A DNA stretch of 64,000 bases from Bacteroidaceae bacterium (GCA_017410245.1 JAFQRE010000016.1:1-64000); one strand, 5' to 3'; numbered from the stretch's first letter, positions 1 to 9,179 are shown. Numbers and translations are program-made. The notes: generated by a model from the letters alone, not told the origin.

Positions 1-1
1 A

Positions 2-112
2 CAAAGCACAGCGACACAATATGAAACAATGCGACAGAACATGATTGAGCACCTGAATGATTTATGCAGTAAAGAACTGAACAGATTGATAAACTCACAA
101 GAAAACAGATAG
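2..112 (+). CDS. C-terminal tail of an unidentified protein (5' end outside window)
   Basis: An open frame enters the window at base 2 and runs 36 codons to a TAG at 110-112. The translated tail is polar and looks helical (it contains RQNMIEHLNDLCSKELNRL), as real protein C-termini often do, and it is followed by a structured non-coding stretch. No motif identifies the family. The other frames on this strand close earlier. This is an inference from a short piece; it could be chance. Confidence 0.4.
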   Translation, partial: QSTATQYETMRQNMIEHLNDLCSKELNRLINSQENR

Positions 113-497
113 CTCACAGAGGAGGGCAATAGCACCTAAGACGGCCAATAGTTACCCCAATCGACAAACATATTTAGCTCCATAGTCCGGCAAACCGATT
201 GGCTTAGACTATTGGCTTTACTATCGGTCCTTATACTACCTATGCATTTTTCTATTGAAGATAGATTGTAACTCCACTACTTCACATTGCGTGCGGAGGG
301 TGTTAAAGGAATTATACTTGTACGTTATAAAATCTTTTATTTGACATTTGATGTGTGGAGGATTATTTTTAACGTATTGCAAATGGAACACATTGGCTAC
401 GGAGTGCCTATTGGTAAGTTTGTTATGAACAACAACCAAGCATGTTGCTTTACTAAAATTGTTATACAATTGATTGTAGCTTGAGTTGGCTGAGGCG
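113..497. other. Intergenic region, no convincing gene
   Basis: This 385-base AT-rich stretch separates the partial gene from the amylase-like gene. Besides the nested inverted repeats at 144-216 I see only short open frames on either strand with no recognisable protein features. Confidence 0.5.
144..216 (+). repeat. Nested inverted repeats, probable RNA or DNA hairpin
   Basis: GCCAATAGT (144-152) pairs perfectly with ACTATTGGC (208-216), and inside it CCAATCG (157-163) pairs with CGATTGG (196-202). The arms are separated by 4 and 5 unpaired bases and enclose a 32-base loop. A further ATCGGT at 223-228 could pair with ACCGAT at 194-199, competing with the inner stem. It lies after the partial gene ending at 112 and well before the promoter at 498, so it may be a 3' UTR structure or terminator; there is no T-run right after it. 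Confidence 0.5.
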
Positions 498-528
498 TTG
501 CAGTTATGACTCAAATTTGCTACCTTTG
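498..528 (+). promoter_or_regulatory. Bacteroidetes-type promoter of the GH13 lipoprotein gene
   Basis: The -7 box TACCTTTG (521-528) fits TAnnTTTG exactly, and TTG at 498-500 lies 20 bases upstream as the -33 element. Transcription would start near 535, leaving a leader of about 35 bases before the ATG at 569. Confidence 0.65.
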
Positions 529-568
529 CCGTCACTTTAGGTAACACATTAATCACATTTATAATCAG

Positions 569-2002
569 ATGAAACGTTTCTTATTTTCTGTGGCAACTAT
601 GGTTGCTGTTTCGATGGGTCTTGTGGGCTGTAATGGCACACAGAACAATATCCCTCAAGAGATTACTAACGATGAAGTGATACTGCACGCATGGTCGTGG
701 TCGTTCAATACGGTAGCCGAAAACATGCACCTCATAGCCGAGGCGGGCTACGATATGGTGCAGACATCGCCGGCGCAAACTTGCTTTGTGGGCGAAGATG
801 GCGGTATGGCTCTCTTCAGCGCCGAGGGCGACAGCGTGCGTGGCAAGTGGTACTACTATTACCAACCTATCGACTGGAAGATAGGCAACTATATGTTGGG
901 CTCACGCAATGAGTTTAAGGCTATGTGCGACAGCGCTCGCAAATATGGGGTGCGTGTTATAGTAGATGTACTGCCCAACCACGTAGCTATAGACCATACA
1001 GCAGTTACTGCAGCACTCGATAGCGTTGTAGGTGGACATGAGAACTTGTTCCACGCCAATGGATTTACCGACATTACACAATGGAACGACCGCTATGAGT
1101 GTACTACCGGTATGATGGGTAAACTGCCCGATGTGAATACCGAAAATCCCGACTTTCAATATTACTACATGAAGTATGTCAATGACCTCATTGCATGTGG
1201 TGCACGTGGTTTCCGCTACGACACAGCCAAGCACATCGGTTTGCCCAGCGACCCCACCGACGAGAAATCGGAGCGCAACAACTTCTGGGACATTGCTACC
1301 GGCCGCGAGGCTATCAAAGACATCACGTTGTTATACCCCGACAGCCTCTTTATTTATGGAGAGGTACTGCAAGACCGCAATGTGAAGGAATTGGAGTATG
1401 CCGAGTATATGGACCTCACAGCAAGCAACTATGGAGGAGCATTGCGCAATGCCCTCAACCATCACAGCTACCATGCCGACAACTTGGCCGAGTGGCATCA
1501 CCCCGTAGCCGCCAATCAATTGGTAACATGGGTAGAGTCGCACGACACCTATTGCAATGCCCACGAGTCGGCCGGTATGAGCGATGAACTGATACGCCAA
1601 GGCTACGTGTTCCTCACAGCACGTCAGCATGGCACTCCCTTGTTCTACAGCCGTCCTGCCGGCAGTACCCGCGACAACTATTGGGGCAACAACCGCGTGG
1701 GCGAGCGTGGTAACGATGAGTTCTTCCACCCCGAGGTGGTAGCAGCCATAGCCTTCCGTAAGGCCATGAGTGGCTATGCCGAGCAAGTAGTGGCAACAGA
1801 CAACGGTGCAGTAATAGAGGTAATGCGTGGCAACAAAGGTATAGCTCTCATCAACATCAGCGAGGAGGCTCAAACCATTGCATTGACCACAACACTGCCC
1901 AACGGCACCTACACCGACAAGGTACACAACACCACATTCACCGTAGCCGACGGCAACATTAGCGGCGAATTGGCACCCCTTGCTTCATACATTATATATT
2001 AA
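569..2002 (+). CDS. GH13 alpha-amylase-family lipoprotein
   Basis: A 477-residue glycoside hydrolase family 13 protein, expected to cut alpha-1,4-glucans such as starch or maltooligosaccharides. The signal peptide ends in the lipobox LVGC (Cys21), so it should be membrane-anchored outside the cytoplasm. The four GH13 regions are present in order: DVLPNH (133-138), GFRYDTAKH (214-222, nucleophile Asp218), GEVL (acid/base Glu265) and ESHDT (His325/Asp326). A short beta-rich C-terminal domain follows from about residue 390. Length fits single-domain alpha-amylases. It has its own promoter and a terminator after it and no Sus genes beside it, so it is a solitary amylase rather than part of a starch locus. 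Exact substrate is not readable from sequence. Confidence 0.9.
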   Translation: MKRFLFSVATMVAVSMGLVGCNGTQNNIPQEITNDEVILHAWSWSFNTVAENMHLIAEAGYDMVQTSPAQTCFVGEDGGMALFSAEGDSVRGKWYYYYQPIDWKIGNYMLGSRNEFKAMCDSARKYGVRVIVDVLPNHVAIDHTAVTAALDSVVGGHENLFHANGFTDITQWNDRYECTTGMMGKLPDVNTENPDFQYYYMKYVNDLIACGARGFRYDTAKHIGLPSDPTDEKSERNNFWDIATGREAIKDITLLYPDSLFIYGEVLQDRNVKELEYAEYMDLTASNYGGALRNALNHHSYHADNLAEWHHPVAANQLVTWVESHDTYCNAHESAGMSDELIRQGYVFLTARQHGTPLFYSRPAGSTRDNYWGNNRVGERGNDEFFHPEVVAAIAFRKAMSGYAEQVVATDNGAVIEVMRGNKGIALINISEEAQTIALTTTLPNGTYTDKVHNTTFTVADGNISGELAPLASYIIY

Positions 2003-2038
2003 TATATCCGCCGTGGCAACCCCACTGCAACAGATAAT

Positions 2039-2082
2039 AGGCAACAGTAGCCCTGCAAGAGCGGGTACTGTTGCCTGTTTTA
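2039..2082 (+). terminator. Rho-independent terminator after the GH13 gene
   Basis: AGGCAACAGTA (2039-2049) pairs perfectly with TACTGTTGCCT (2066-2076) and is followed by a T-rich run. A -7-like TATCTTCG at 2097-2104 just after it could start the next gene. Confidence 0.75.
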
Positions 2083-2126
2083 TACACATTTTTTTGTATC
2101 TTCGCAACACAAATAGTAGAAACGAC

Positions 2127-2900
2127 ATGAAGACAATACACACCCTAGCAACCCTAATACTCGCTTGTATAGCATTCACCTCGTGCCACTGCCACAACAC
2201 CACACAGGCCGAGGCATACATGAGCTACACCGACACCATCGAAGTAAACGGAGTGTCGCTTTTCTACACCTGCGAAGGCGCCGGCAAGCCTGTCATACTG
2301 CTACATGGCAACGGAGGTAGCCACAACGACTTGGAGACTACCACACGCCAGCTGGCACAAGCCGGCTACCGCGTCTATGCTATGGACTCGCGCGGACAAG
2401 GTGCCAACCCTCCCCTACCCGAATATCACTACAAAGATATGGCCGAGGACGTACACCAATTTCTTGAAGCCTTGCACATAGAGCGTCCCGCAGTATTCGG
2501 GTTCAGCGACGGAGGCATCATAGCCTTGCAACTCGAGGTGATGTATCCCGGCACCTTCTCGGCCATAACAACAGGCGGAGCCAATATCTTTGTCGAGGAC
2601 GCTCTCATACCCGAGTTTGCCGCCACCTTCCTCACACAAGAGAACCCCAATCCGCTCACCCGCATGCTCATGGAAGAGCCCAACATGACTATAGATGAAG
2701 TAGCTACCATAGCCTGCCCTGCACTCATCATGGCCGGTGATAGTGACCTCATACGCGAAGAACACACCCACCTCATAGCTCGTACTATACCCCAAGGCCA
2801 AGCCTTGATAGTACCCCATGCCGACCACGGATCATACATATACCACAGTACCCGCGTAGGTGAGTTGATACTCGATTACTTCCACAGCATCGGGTACTAA
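2127..2900 (+). CDS. Alpha/beta-hydrolase-fold lipoprotein
   Basis: A 257-residue protein of the alpha/beta-hydrolase fold. The start at 2127 is chosen because it opens directly into a lipoprotein signal peptide (Met-Lys, hydrophobic core, FTSC with Cys20); the frame is open further upstream but that part lies across the terminator. The oxyanion-loop motif HGNGG (60-64), nucleophile elbow GFSDGG (Ser127), an acidic residue near 205-207 and HADHG with the probable catalytic His234 form the triad. The closest general class is the small esterase/peroxidase-like hydrolases; the substrate cannot be inferred. It stands alone between terminators, probably as an extracytoplasmic esterase. Confidence 0.85.
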   Translation: MKTIHTLATLILACIAFTSCHCHNTTQAEAYMSYTDTIEVNGVSLFYTCEGAGKPVILLHGNGGSHNDLETTTRQLAQAGYRVYAMDSRGQGANPPLPEYHYKDMAEDVHQFLEALHIERPAVFGFSDGGIIALQLEVMYPGTFSAITTGGANIFVEDALIPEFAATFLTQENPNPLTRMLMEEPNMTIDEVATIACPALIMAGDSDLIREEHTHLIARTIPQGQALIVPHADHGSYIYHSTRVGELILDYFHSIGY

Positions 2901-2963
2901 AAGCCCCTTATAGGCCTAAACAGACGCCAACCTTAAGAAAATAAATTTACACAAATATAAAAA

Positions 2964-2996
2964 TTGTCCCCTAAAAGTGCGACCTTTAGGGGACAA
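2964..2996 (-). terminator. Terminator between convergent genes
   Basis: TTGTCCCCTAAA (2964-2975) pairs with TTTAGGGGACAA (2985-2996). On the minus strand the stem is followed by TTTTTATATTT, which suits the flavodiiron gene ending at 3037; it can also stop the plus-strand hydrolase gene. Confidence 0.75.
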
Positions 2997-3036
2997 CGAA
3001 TATTGCAACGCGACTTATTCGACAAGTCTATATCTA

Positions 3037-4200
3037 TCAAGCTAATAAAGCCTCTGCAAGAGCTTCTAAGGCAGGTATATCGGCCTTTTTCATGCGAGAT
3101 AGGATTGTAACCATAGGTTCTACAACCTCAACATTTTTCATTTCCGACAACATTCCTTTCATTACCTTACCTGCCGACGGTGCCCATGAGCCATTCTCAA
3201 TGATGGCAACGCGACGGTTTTGGTAGGCTTTAATCTGCAAATGATGCAAGAAGTCGTGCATAGGAGGAAATACACCGGCATCGTAAGATGCTGCTGCCAC
3301 AACGAGTTTACTCATACGGAATGCATCTTCTACAGCTTCGGCCATATCATCGCGAGATAGGTCAGTCACTGTAACTTTAGGAGCACCTTTAGCTCGCAGT
3401 ATTTCGGCAATTTTCTCAGCAGCTACGGCAGTACCTCCATGTATCGAGGCATATGCTACGAGCACACCCTCGGTCTCTGCCTCATATTTGCTCCAGGTGT
3501 CGTACAAACCTATGTAATAGCCCAAATTCTCTTTCAATATAGGACCATGCAAGGGACAAATGCAAGCGATATCGAGTGTAGCAGCTTTCTTGAGGAGAGC
3601 TTGCACAGGGCCACCATATTTGCCACATATATTGAAATAATAACGGCGAGCTTCACAAGCCCACTCTTCGTCATGGCTCAATGCTCCAAACTTACCAAAT
3701 CCATCGGCCGAGAAGAGAACTTTATCGGCATGGTCGTAAGTTACCATAACCTCGGGCCAATGCACCATAGCGGCCGTAAAAAATTGCAAGGTATGCGTAC
3801 CCAAATCGAGTGTGTCGCCTTCTTTTACGGCTATAGTATTATTGCTAAAGTCGGCCTCTTCAAAAAACTGAGGCATCATCTGAATAGCACGTGCAGTAGC
3901 AACAATCTTGATATCGGGGTATTGAGCCAATGTCTTGGCTATACTACCGGCATGATCAGGCTCCATGTGTTGCACAATAAGATAGTCGGGGGTGCGACCG
4001 GCAAGTACTACATCGAGATTATGCAACCACTCCTCATGCTTGCGGTAATCGACACTATCCATAATGGCAATCTTCTCATCGAGAATTACATACGAGTTGT
4101 ACGACACACCATTAGGCACTACATATTGGCTCTCAAAAAGGTCTATATCGATATCATCGACACCGATATATCTAATCTTATCAGATATTTCTATTTTCAT
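3037..4200 (-). CDS. fprA: Flavodiiron protein (A-type flavoprotein, O2/NO reductase)
   Basis: A 387-residue cytoplasmic flavodiiron protein that reduces oxygen to water and/or nitric oxide to nitrous oxide, a standard oxygen-defence enzyme of anaerobes. The N-terminal metallo-beta-lactamase-like domain carries the complete diiron ligand set: HMEPDH (His78, Glu80, Asp82, His83), His147, Asp166 and His218. From about residue 243 a flavodoxin-like FMN domain follows. No rubredoxin or flavin reductase domain is attached, so it needs an external electron donor. Transcribed alone, between a promoter-like box at 4259-4266 and a terminator at 2964-2996. Preference for O2 or NO cannot be read from the sequence. 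Confidence 0.92.
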   Translation of the reverse strand: MKIEISDKIRYIGVDDIDIDLFESQYVVPNGVSYNSYVILDEKIAIMDSVDYRKHEEWLHNLDVVLAGRTPDYLIVQHMEPDHAGSIAKTLAQYPDIKIVATARAIQMMPQFFEEADFSNNTIAVKEGDTLDLGTHTLQFFTAAMVHWPEVMVTYDHADKVLFSADGFGKFGALSHDEEWACEARRYYFNICGKYGGPVQALLKKAATLDIACICPLHGPILKENLGYYIGLYDTWSKYEAETEGVLVAYASIHGGTAVAAEKIAEILRAKGAPKVTVTDLSRDDMAEAVEDAFRMSKLVVAAASYDAGVFPPMHDFLHHLQIKAYQNRRVAIIENGSWAPSAGKVMKGMLSEMKNVEVVEPMVTILSRMKKADIPALEALAEALLA

Positions 4201-4258
4201 ATTTTATTTCTTATTATATTATTTTATCTCTATCAATACAGTATATCACTTCATGCAA

Positions 4259-4293
4259 CAAAGATAGCAAAATTACTTCATTTACTACTCAAA
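4259..4293 (-). promoter_or_regulatory. Probable promoter of fprA
   Basis: On the minus strand a perfect -7 box TATCTTTG (4266-4259) is preceded by TTTG at 4293-4290, 23 bases away, slightly more than the usual 20. Transcription would start near 4252, about 50 bases before the ATG. Confidence 0.5.
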
Positions 4294-4338
4294 GTCATTC
4301 AAAAGAAATGTTGCATCGAATACTATATTCTATTATTG

Positions 4339-4375
4339 TAAAAAAAACGGGCCACATTGTTGATATGTGACCCGT
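4339..4375 (-). terminator. Terminator of the lpxD-lpxC/fabZ-lpxA operon
   Basis: ACGGGCCACAT (4347-4357) pairs with ATGTGACCCGT (4365-4375); on the minus strand the stem is followed by a run of seven or more T. It sits 25 bases after the lpxA stop. Confidence 0.85.
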
Positions 4376-4399
4376 CATATATAGAAATACAATCTTTTT

Positions 4400-5182
4400 T
4401 TACTCAGCGTGGTGTACACCTTTGATAACACCGCGCGATGAACTACGTATAAAGTTCAATACATAATCACGTTCGGGCGATGCGGGCAACTCAGCTTCTA
4501 TAGCATTGAGCGCAGTAGTCATATTGTCATCGGAATTGAATATGCGACGATATATCTCTTGTAATGTAGAGATTTGCTCGTTGGTAAATCCACGACGGCG
4601 CAGCCCCACGATATTAAGACCAACAAACGAGATAGGAGTACGCGCAGCCATCACATAGGGAGGAACATCTTTATTGACCGGCGTACCACCTTGTATCATC
4701 ACATAAGAACCAATGTGAGTAAACTGATGCACCAATGTGCCTCCTCCAATAACCACATTGCTATCTATAACTACTTCGCCTGCCAATTGGGTAGCATTCG
4801 ATATAATAATGTTGTCGCCCAATTCGCAGTCGTGAGCCACATGGCAATAGGCCATAATAAGACAATTGCTACCTACAATGGTACGGCCTTTCGATGCTGT
4901 ACCACGATGCACCGTAACACACTCGCGCAATGTAGTATTGTCGCCTATTTCGGCAGTAGTATATTCGCCCTTGAACTTGAGGTCTTGGGGAACAGCCGCA
5001 ACCGTAACTCCGGGAAATATTTTGCAATTCTTACCAATGCGAGCACCGGGATACAATGTAACATGGGGGTGGATATATGTTCCATCACCTATCTCCACAT
5101 CTTCGTATATGGTGACAAAAGGACTTATCGTAACATCTTTGCCAATCTTGGCATCGGGGTGAATATAAGAGAAGTTATTCAT
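4400..5182 (-). CDS. lpxA: UDP-N-acetylglucosamine O-acyltransferase LpxA
   Basis: A 260-residue left-handed beta-helix acyltransferase that transfers a 3-hydroxyacyl chain from acyl-carrier protein to the 3-OH of UDP-GlcNAc, the first step of lipid A synthesis. Hexapeptide repeats fill roughly residues 5-190, with the LpxA signature around NCLIMAYCHVAHDCELGD containing the catalytic His. The C-terminal helical part is of normal length. It is the last gene of the lpxD/lpxC-fabZ/lpxA operon, 21 bases after lpxC-fabZ, and is followed by a strong terminator. Confidence 0.95.
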   Translation of the reverse strand: MNNFSYIHPDAKIGKDVTISPFVTIYEDVEIGDGTYIHPHVTLYPGARIGKNCKIFPGVTVAAVPQDLKFKGEYTTAEIGDNTTLRECVTVHRGTASKGRTIVGSNCLIMAYCHVAHDCELGDNIIISNATQLAGEVVIDSNVVIGGGTLVHQFTHIGSYVMIQGGTPVNKDVPPYVMAARTPISFVGLNIVGLRRRGFTNEQISTLQEIYRRIFNSDDNMTTALNAIEAELPASPERDYVLNFIRSSSRGVIKGVHHAE

Positions 5183-5203
5183 TATAACATTTACATTTAC
5201 AGG

Positions 5204-6586
5204 TTATTTATTTTTGATAATTTGAGCCATAAACTCAGCCTCCGAAACAATTTTCTCGCCTACGAAGGCATAACCCTTCATGTAGGCACAGCCACGACGT
5301 ATCTCGGTTATCATCGAGAGGTGGAAGACAAGAGTATCTCCGGGCACAACTTTCTGACGGAACTTTACATTATCTATCTTCATGAAGTAGGTAGAATAAC
5401 GCTCGGGGTCGTCAACCGAATTGAGGACAAGCAAACCTCCTGTTTGGGCCATAGCCTCGACAATAAGTACACCGGGCATAACAGGCTCTTGGGGGAAGTG
5501 ACCTTGGAAGAAAGGCTCATTGCCCGATACATTCTTCACACCCACAATGTGTTTTTGGCCTATCTCTATCACTTTATCAACCAACAAGAACGGGTAACGA
5601 TGCGGAAGCAAAGTGCGTATCTTATTGGTGTCCATCAAGGGCACTTTATTGGGGTCGTAGATAGGAGCTTGCAAGTCTTGACGACCTATCTCCTTACGCA
5701 AGAAACGTGCAAACTTGTTGTTGATGGTGTGGCCGGGACGGGTAGCAATGATGCGACCACGAATAGGACGACCTACAAGAGCTATATCACCAAGTATGTC
5801 GAGCAATTTGTGTCGGGCAGGCTCGTTGTCGAAAACCAAAGGCTTATTGTTGATATACCCCAGCTGATTGGCAGGCTTATGCTCAACACCTATCGTATCG
5901 GCCAATCGATCGAGGTCGGCTTGCTCCATTTCACGATCATATATTACAATAGCATTGTCGAGGTCACCACCTTTTATAAGATTGTTTTTGAGCAAGGGTT
6001 CTATTTCTCTTACAAATACAAAGGTACGACTTGCAGCTATCTGATCCTTAAAGTCGTTCATGCGCTCCATGGCAGCAAATTGGTTGGTAAGGATAGGCGA
6101 ATCGTATGATACCATTGTGTTGATACTGAACACATCGTCGGGAAGTACAATAATAGAGCTACCGGTAGCCTCATCTACAACCTCAATCTTCGATTTGATG
6201 ATGAAGTAGTCCTTCTCGGCATTTTGCTCTACTACACCCACACGCTCTATGGCATTGACAAACTCAATAGCACTACCCTCCAAAATAGGCAACTCAGGTG
6301 CATCTACTTGAATGAGGCAGTTGTCTATCTCGGCGCAATACAACGCAGCCATAGCATGTTCGATAGTGCTTATGCGCACATCTCCTTTGCCCACAACCGT
6401 ACCACGACTTGTCTCTATAACGTTTTCGGCAACAGCATCAATAATGGGTTGGTCGGGAAGATCTACACGCTGTATTTTATATCCTGTATTTTCAGCGGCA
6501 GGCATAAAAGTTGCAGTAATTTGCAAGCCTGTATGCAAACCTTTGCCGCTTATTGAGAAACTCTCTTTCAGTGTTTTTTGTTTCAT
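5204..6586 (-). CDS. lpxC-fabZ: Bifunctional LpxC deacetylase / FabZ dehydratase
   Basis: A 460-residue fusion. The N-terminal half (about 1-305) is UDP-3-O-acyl-GlcNAc deacetylase, the committed step of lipid A synthesis; zinc-site motifs IEHAMAAL and HKLLD and the GHTINNK His motif are present. The C-terminal half (about 315-460) is a hotdog-fold 3-hydroxyacyl-ACP dehydratase with LPHRYPFLLVD and GHFPQEPVMPG. This fusion is typical of Bacteroidetes and joins lipid A synthesis to the enzyme drawing on the same 3-hydroxyacyl-ACP pool. The start at 6586 is chosen because AAAGGAG lies 6 bases before it, a rare clear ribosome site here; a 14-codon longer frame crosses that site. It sits between lpxD and lpxA. 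Confidence 0.96.
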   Translation of the reverse strand: MKQKTLKESFSISGKGLHTGLQITATFMPAAENTGYKIQRVDLPDQPIIDAVAENVIETSRGTVVGKGDVRISTIEHAMAALYCAEIDNCLIQVDAPELPILEGSAIEFVNAIERVGVVEQNAEKDYFIIKSKIEVVDEATGSSIIVLPDDVFSINTMVSYDSPILTNQFAAMERMNDFKDQIAASRTFVFVREIEPLLKNNLIKGGDLDNAIVIYDREMEQADLDRLADTIGVEHKPANQLGYINNKPLVFDNEPARHKLLDILGDIALVGRPIRGRIIATRPGHTINNKFARFLRKEIGRQDLQAPIYDPNKVPLMDTNKIRTLLPHRYPFLLVDKVIEIGQKHIVGVKNVSGNEPFFQGHFPQEPVMPGVLIVEAMAQTGGLLVLNSVDDPERYSTYFMKIDNVKFRQKVVPGDTLVFHLSMITEIRRGCAYMKGYAFVGEKIVSEAEFMAQIIKNK

Positions 6587-6635
6587 TTTAAACTCCTTTC
6601 TATGTGTATCTTTATAAACCAATACCAAGCTCAGA

Positions 6636-7679
6636 TTACTTCTGTATTAATTTCTTCAACTCTTCAATCTCTTGGCGCAGCTCTTTTACGGTGCGATTGA
6701 GGTCGGGAAGTCGTTTGATATGTACCGTTTGACGGGCAAACTCGACCTTTTGCACAGCCGGATAGCCCATAATCTCCATACCTTCTTTCACATCGTTGGG
6801 GATACCCGATTGAGCACCAACAACAACACGATCGCCCACATGGCGATGACCTGCCACGCCAACTTGACCACCAAACATACATTGAGCGCCTATCTTGGTA
6901 GAACCAGCAACACCCACTTGTGCTGCCATAACAGTATTTGCGCCCACTTCTACATTGTGAGCTATCTGCACAAGGTTATCGAGTTTCACACCTCGACGTA
7001 TTGTGGTAGCCCCCATAGTAGCACGATCGATAGTAGTATTGGCCCCCAACTCGACATTCTCCTCAAGCACAACGATACCAATCTGAGGTATTTTCTTGTA
7101 CGAGCCATCGGGTTGTGGAGCAAATCCAAATCCATCAGATCCTACTACAGCACCGGCGTGAAGGATACAATTATTGTCTATACGACAACCATGATACACT
7201 TTTACACCGGGATACAGAATAACATTGTTACCAATAACAACATCATCGCCCACATACACCTGAGGGTATATTTTAGAGCCAGCACCGATAGTAGCACGCT
7301 CACCAATATAAGCAAAAGCACCCACATACACATCATCGGCCACTTGAGCCGAGGCAGCAATATGCACATGTTCTTCTACGCCCTGCTTACTACCCCTCAC
7401 GCTATCAACAAGTTCGAGCAAACGTGTAAGACAAGTATAAGGGTCATCAACCTTGATAAGTGTAGGAGTAACCGGTTGCTCCGGCTCAAAGTCACGTCGT
7501 ACCAAGGCTATACTAGCTTGAGTTGTATATAAGTATTGGGTATATAACGGATTGGATAAAAATGTAAGTGTACCCGGAGTACCCTCCTCTATCTTAGATA
7601 GGTTACTCACACTCACTTTGGCATCTCCTACCACCTCACCTCCCAGGAAGGTGGCTATTTGTTCGGCTGTAAATTGCAT
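6636..7679 (-). CDS. lpxD: UDP-3-O-acylglucosamine N-acyltransferase LpxD
   Basis: A 347-residue acyltransferase adding the second 3-hydroxyacyl chain, to the amino group of UDP-3-O-acyl-glucosamine, in lipid A synthesis. The N-terminal uridine-binding domain covers about residues 1-100. A long hexapeptide-repeat beta-helix (about 105-310) contains the catalytic His region [11 protein letters not shown]. The C-terminus is a charged helix ([15 protein letters not shown]) as expected for the trimer. First gene of the operon; no fully consensus promoter was found in the 237 bases before it. Confidence 0.95.
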   Translation of the reverse strand: MQFTAEQIATFLGGEVVGDAKVSVSNLSKIEEGTPGTLTFLSNPLYTQYLYTTQASIALVRRDFEPEQPVTPTLIKVDDPYTCLTRLLELVDSVRGSKQGVEEHVHIAASAQVADDVYVGAFAYIGERATIGAGSKIYPQVYVGDDVVIGNNVILYPGVKVYHGCRIDNNCILHAGAVVGSDGFGFAPQPDGSYKKIPQIGIVVLEENVELGANTTIDRATMGATTIRRGVKLDNLVQIAHNVEVGANTVMAAQVGVAGSTKIGAQCMFGGQVGVAGHRHVGDRVVVGAQSGIPNDVKEGMEIMGYPAVQKVEFARQTVHIKRLPDLNRTVKELRQEIEELKKLIQK

Positions 7680-7820
7680 ATTTATTTTTGCTATTTAGGC
7701 GCAAAGTTCGTAATTATTTTTCACATATTCTCTCTTTTTGTTCATAAAACAACAAAATACCCGCTATAGTATATTGTAGGTGCGATGTTAAAAATATATA
7801 ATAAAAAAGTCCCCCGATTA

Positions 7821-7852
7821 TTTGTCAAACGCAAGGAAATCCGTTATCTTTG
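7821..7852 (+). promoter_or_regulatory. Consensus promoter of the serine palmitoyltransferase gene
   Basis: TTTG (7821-7824), exactly 20 bases, then TATCTTTG (7845-7852). This is a full match to the Bacteroidetes housekeeping promoter. The leader to the ATG at 7917 is about 60 bases. Confidence 0.8.
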
Positions 7853-7916
7853 CCAACTGTATTGAAGTTTGATAACTAATTTTAGCATTTCGCATGCTAA
7901 ATAAAAAAGATAAATT

Positions 7917-9104
7917 ATGAAGTTATTACAAACCAAACTCGCTCGATACGATGCACCGCAAATCGCTAAGGCAAAAGGTGTTTATCCATATTTTCGCGAG
8001 ATAACAAGCGACCAAGATACAGTGGTCAAGATTAATGGTAAAAAAGTGCTGATGTTTGGCTCAAATAGTTACTTAGGCCTTACAAATCACCCCAAAATCA
8101 AAGAAGCCGCAATAAAGGCAACAAAGAAATATGGTACAGGTTGCGCTGGTTCTCGTTTCTTGAATGGTACACTCGACCTACATACCCAACTTGAAAAACG
8201 CCTCGCCAAGTTTGTCGGCAAAGAAGAAGCCCTCATCTATTCAACCGGTTTCCAAGTAAATCTTGGTGTAGTATCATGCCTCACTGGTCGTGAAGATTAT
8301 ATCATCACCGACGAGTCAGACCATGCTTCTATCGTTGACGGTTTCCGTCTCTCGTTCTCTAAGCGATTGAAATATCGTCACAATGATATGTTTGAGTTGG
8401 AGCAACGACTCAAAATGTGTCCTCCCGAAGCAGTGAAGCTCGTTGTTACCGATGGTGTATTCTCGATGGAAGGCGATGTAGCCAATCTACCCAAGATGGT
8501 AGAGTTGTGTAAACAATACAACGCCGCCCTGATGGTCGATGAGGCTCATGGTATAGGTGTATTCGGTCGTAACGGCCGTGGTGTATGCGACCACTTTGGT
8601 GTTACCGATGATGTAGATCTCATCATGGGTACATTCAGTAAGTCATTCGCATCATTAGGCGGTTTCATTGCCACCGATGCAGTTACAGCCAACTTCTTGC
8701 GTCACAACTCTCGTTCGTATATCTTCTCGGCAAGTATCACTCCCGCTTCTACAGCCGCAGCCAACGCCGCACTCGACATTATGGAGAGCGAACCCGAGCG
8801 TTTCGACCGTTTGTGGGACGTTACCAACTATGCCCTTGAGGGTTTCCGCAACATGGGTTGCGAGATAGGAAACACTTGCACACCTATCATACCCCTCTAT
8901 GTACGCGACAACGACAAGACATTCCTTGTTACTCGCATGTTGCTCGATGATGGTATTTTTGTCAATCCCGTTGTTTCGCCAGCAGTAGCTCCACACGACA
9001 CACTCATTCGCATCTCGTTTATGGCTACTCACACTCGCGAGCAAGTAGATGTATTGTTAGAGAAAATCGAGAAGAATTTCCGCATGCTCAACATTATTCC
9101 TTGA
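7917..9104 (+). CDS. spt: Serine palmitoyltransferase (alpha-oxoamine synthase family)
   Basis: A 395-residue cytoplasmic PLP enzyme. It condenses serine with a long-chain acyl-CoA or acyl-ACP to 3-ketosphinganine, opening sphingolipid synthesis, a Bacteroidetes hallmark. The PLP lysine is Lys242 in GTFSKSFASLGG; His137, Asp208 and His211 match cofactor-contacting residues, and GSNSYLGL with the TGCAGSRFLNG substrate loop are typical of alpha-oxoamine synthases. The whole length resembles known Bacteroides SPT rather than BioF or Kbl, which remain the alternatives: there are no biotin or threonine genes nearby. It is divergent from the lipid A operon, has its own promoter and is followed by a hairpin. 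Confidence 0.87.
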   Translation: MKLLQTKLARYDAPQIAKAKGVYPYFREITSDQDTVVKINGKKVLMFGSNSYLGLTNHPKIKEAAIKATKKYGTGCAGSRFLNGTLDLHTQLEKRLAKFVGKEEALIYSTGFQVNLGVVSCLTGREDYIITDESDHASIVDGFRLSFSKRLKYRHNDMFELEQRLKMCPPEAVKLVVTDGVFSMEGDVANLPKMVELCKQYNAALMVDEAHGIGVFGRNGRGVCDHFGVTDDVDLIMGTFSKSFASLGGFIATDAVTANFLRHNSRSYIFSASITPASTAAANAALDIMESEPERFDRLWDVTNYALEGFRNMGCEIGNTCTPIIPLYVRDNDKTFLVTRMLLDDGIFVNPVVSPAVAPHDTLIRISFMATHTREQVDVLLEKIEKNFRMLNIIP

Positions 9105-9128
9105 CAAATAAAGCATTACAATACAACC

Positions 9129-9163
9129 GAGGGTGCAAACGCATGTTTGCATCCTCTCTTTAT
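9129..9163 (+). terminator. Terminator after the serine palmitoyltransferase gene
   Basis: GAGGGTGCAAAC (9129-9140), loop GCAT, GTTTGCATCCTC (9145-9156) with one G-T pair, then TCTTTAT. The next gene starts only 17 bases later, so some read-through is likely. Confidence 0.65.
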
Positions 9164-9179
9164 ATCAAAAAAAGAGACC

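Noticed and set aside
236..556. 106-codon open frame on the minus strand at the left end
   Set aside because: It runs across the promoter of the amylase gene, has no hydrophobic or domain pattern, and its composition looks like chance reading of AT-rich intergenic DNA.
1980..2126. Longer start for the alpha/beta-hydrolase lipoprotein
   Set aside because: It would overlap the amylase gene end and the terminator; the ATG at 2127 opens a proper lipoprotein signal peptide.
3439..4341. 300-codon plus-strand frame opposite fprA
   Set aside because: It is the reverse shadow of the flavodiiron gene, whose metal-binding residues are all intact.
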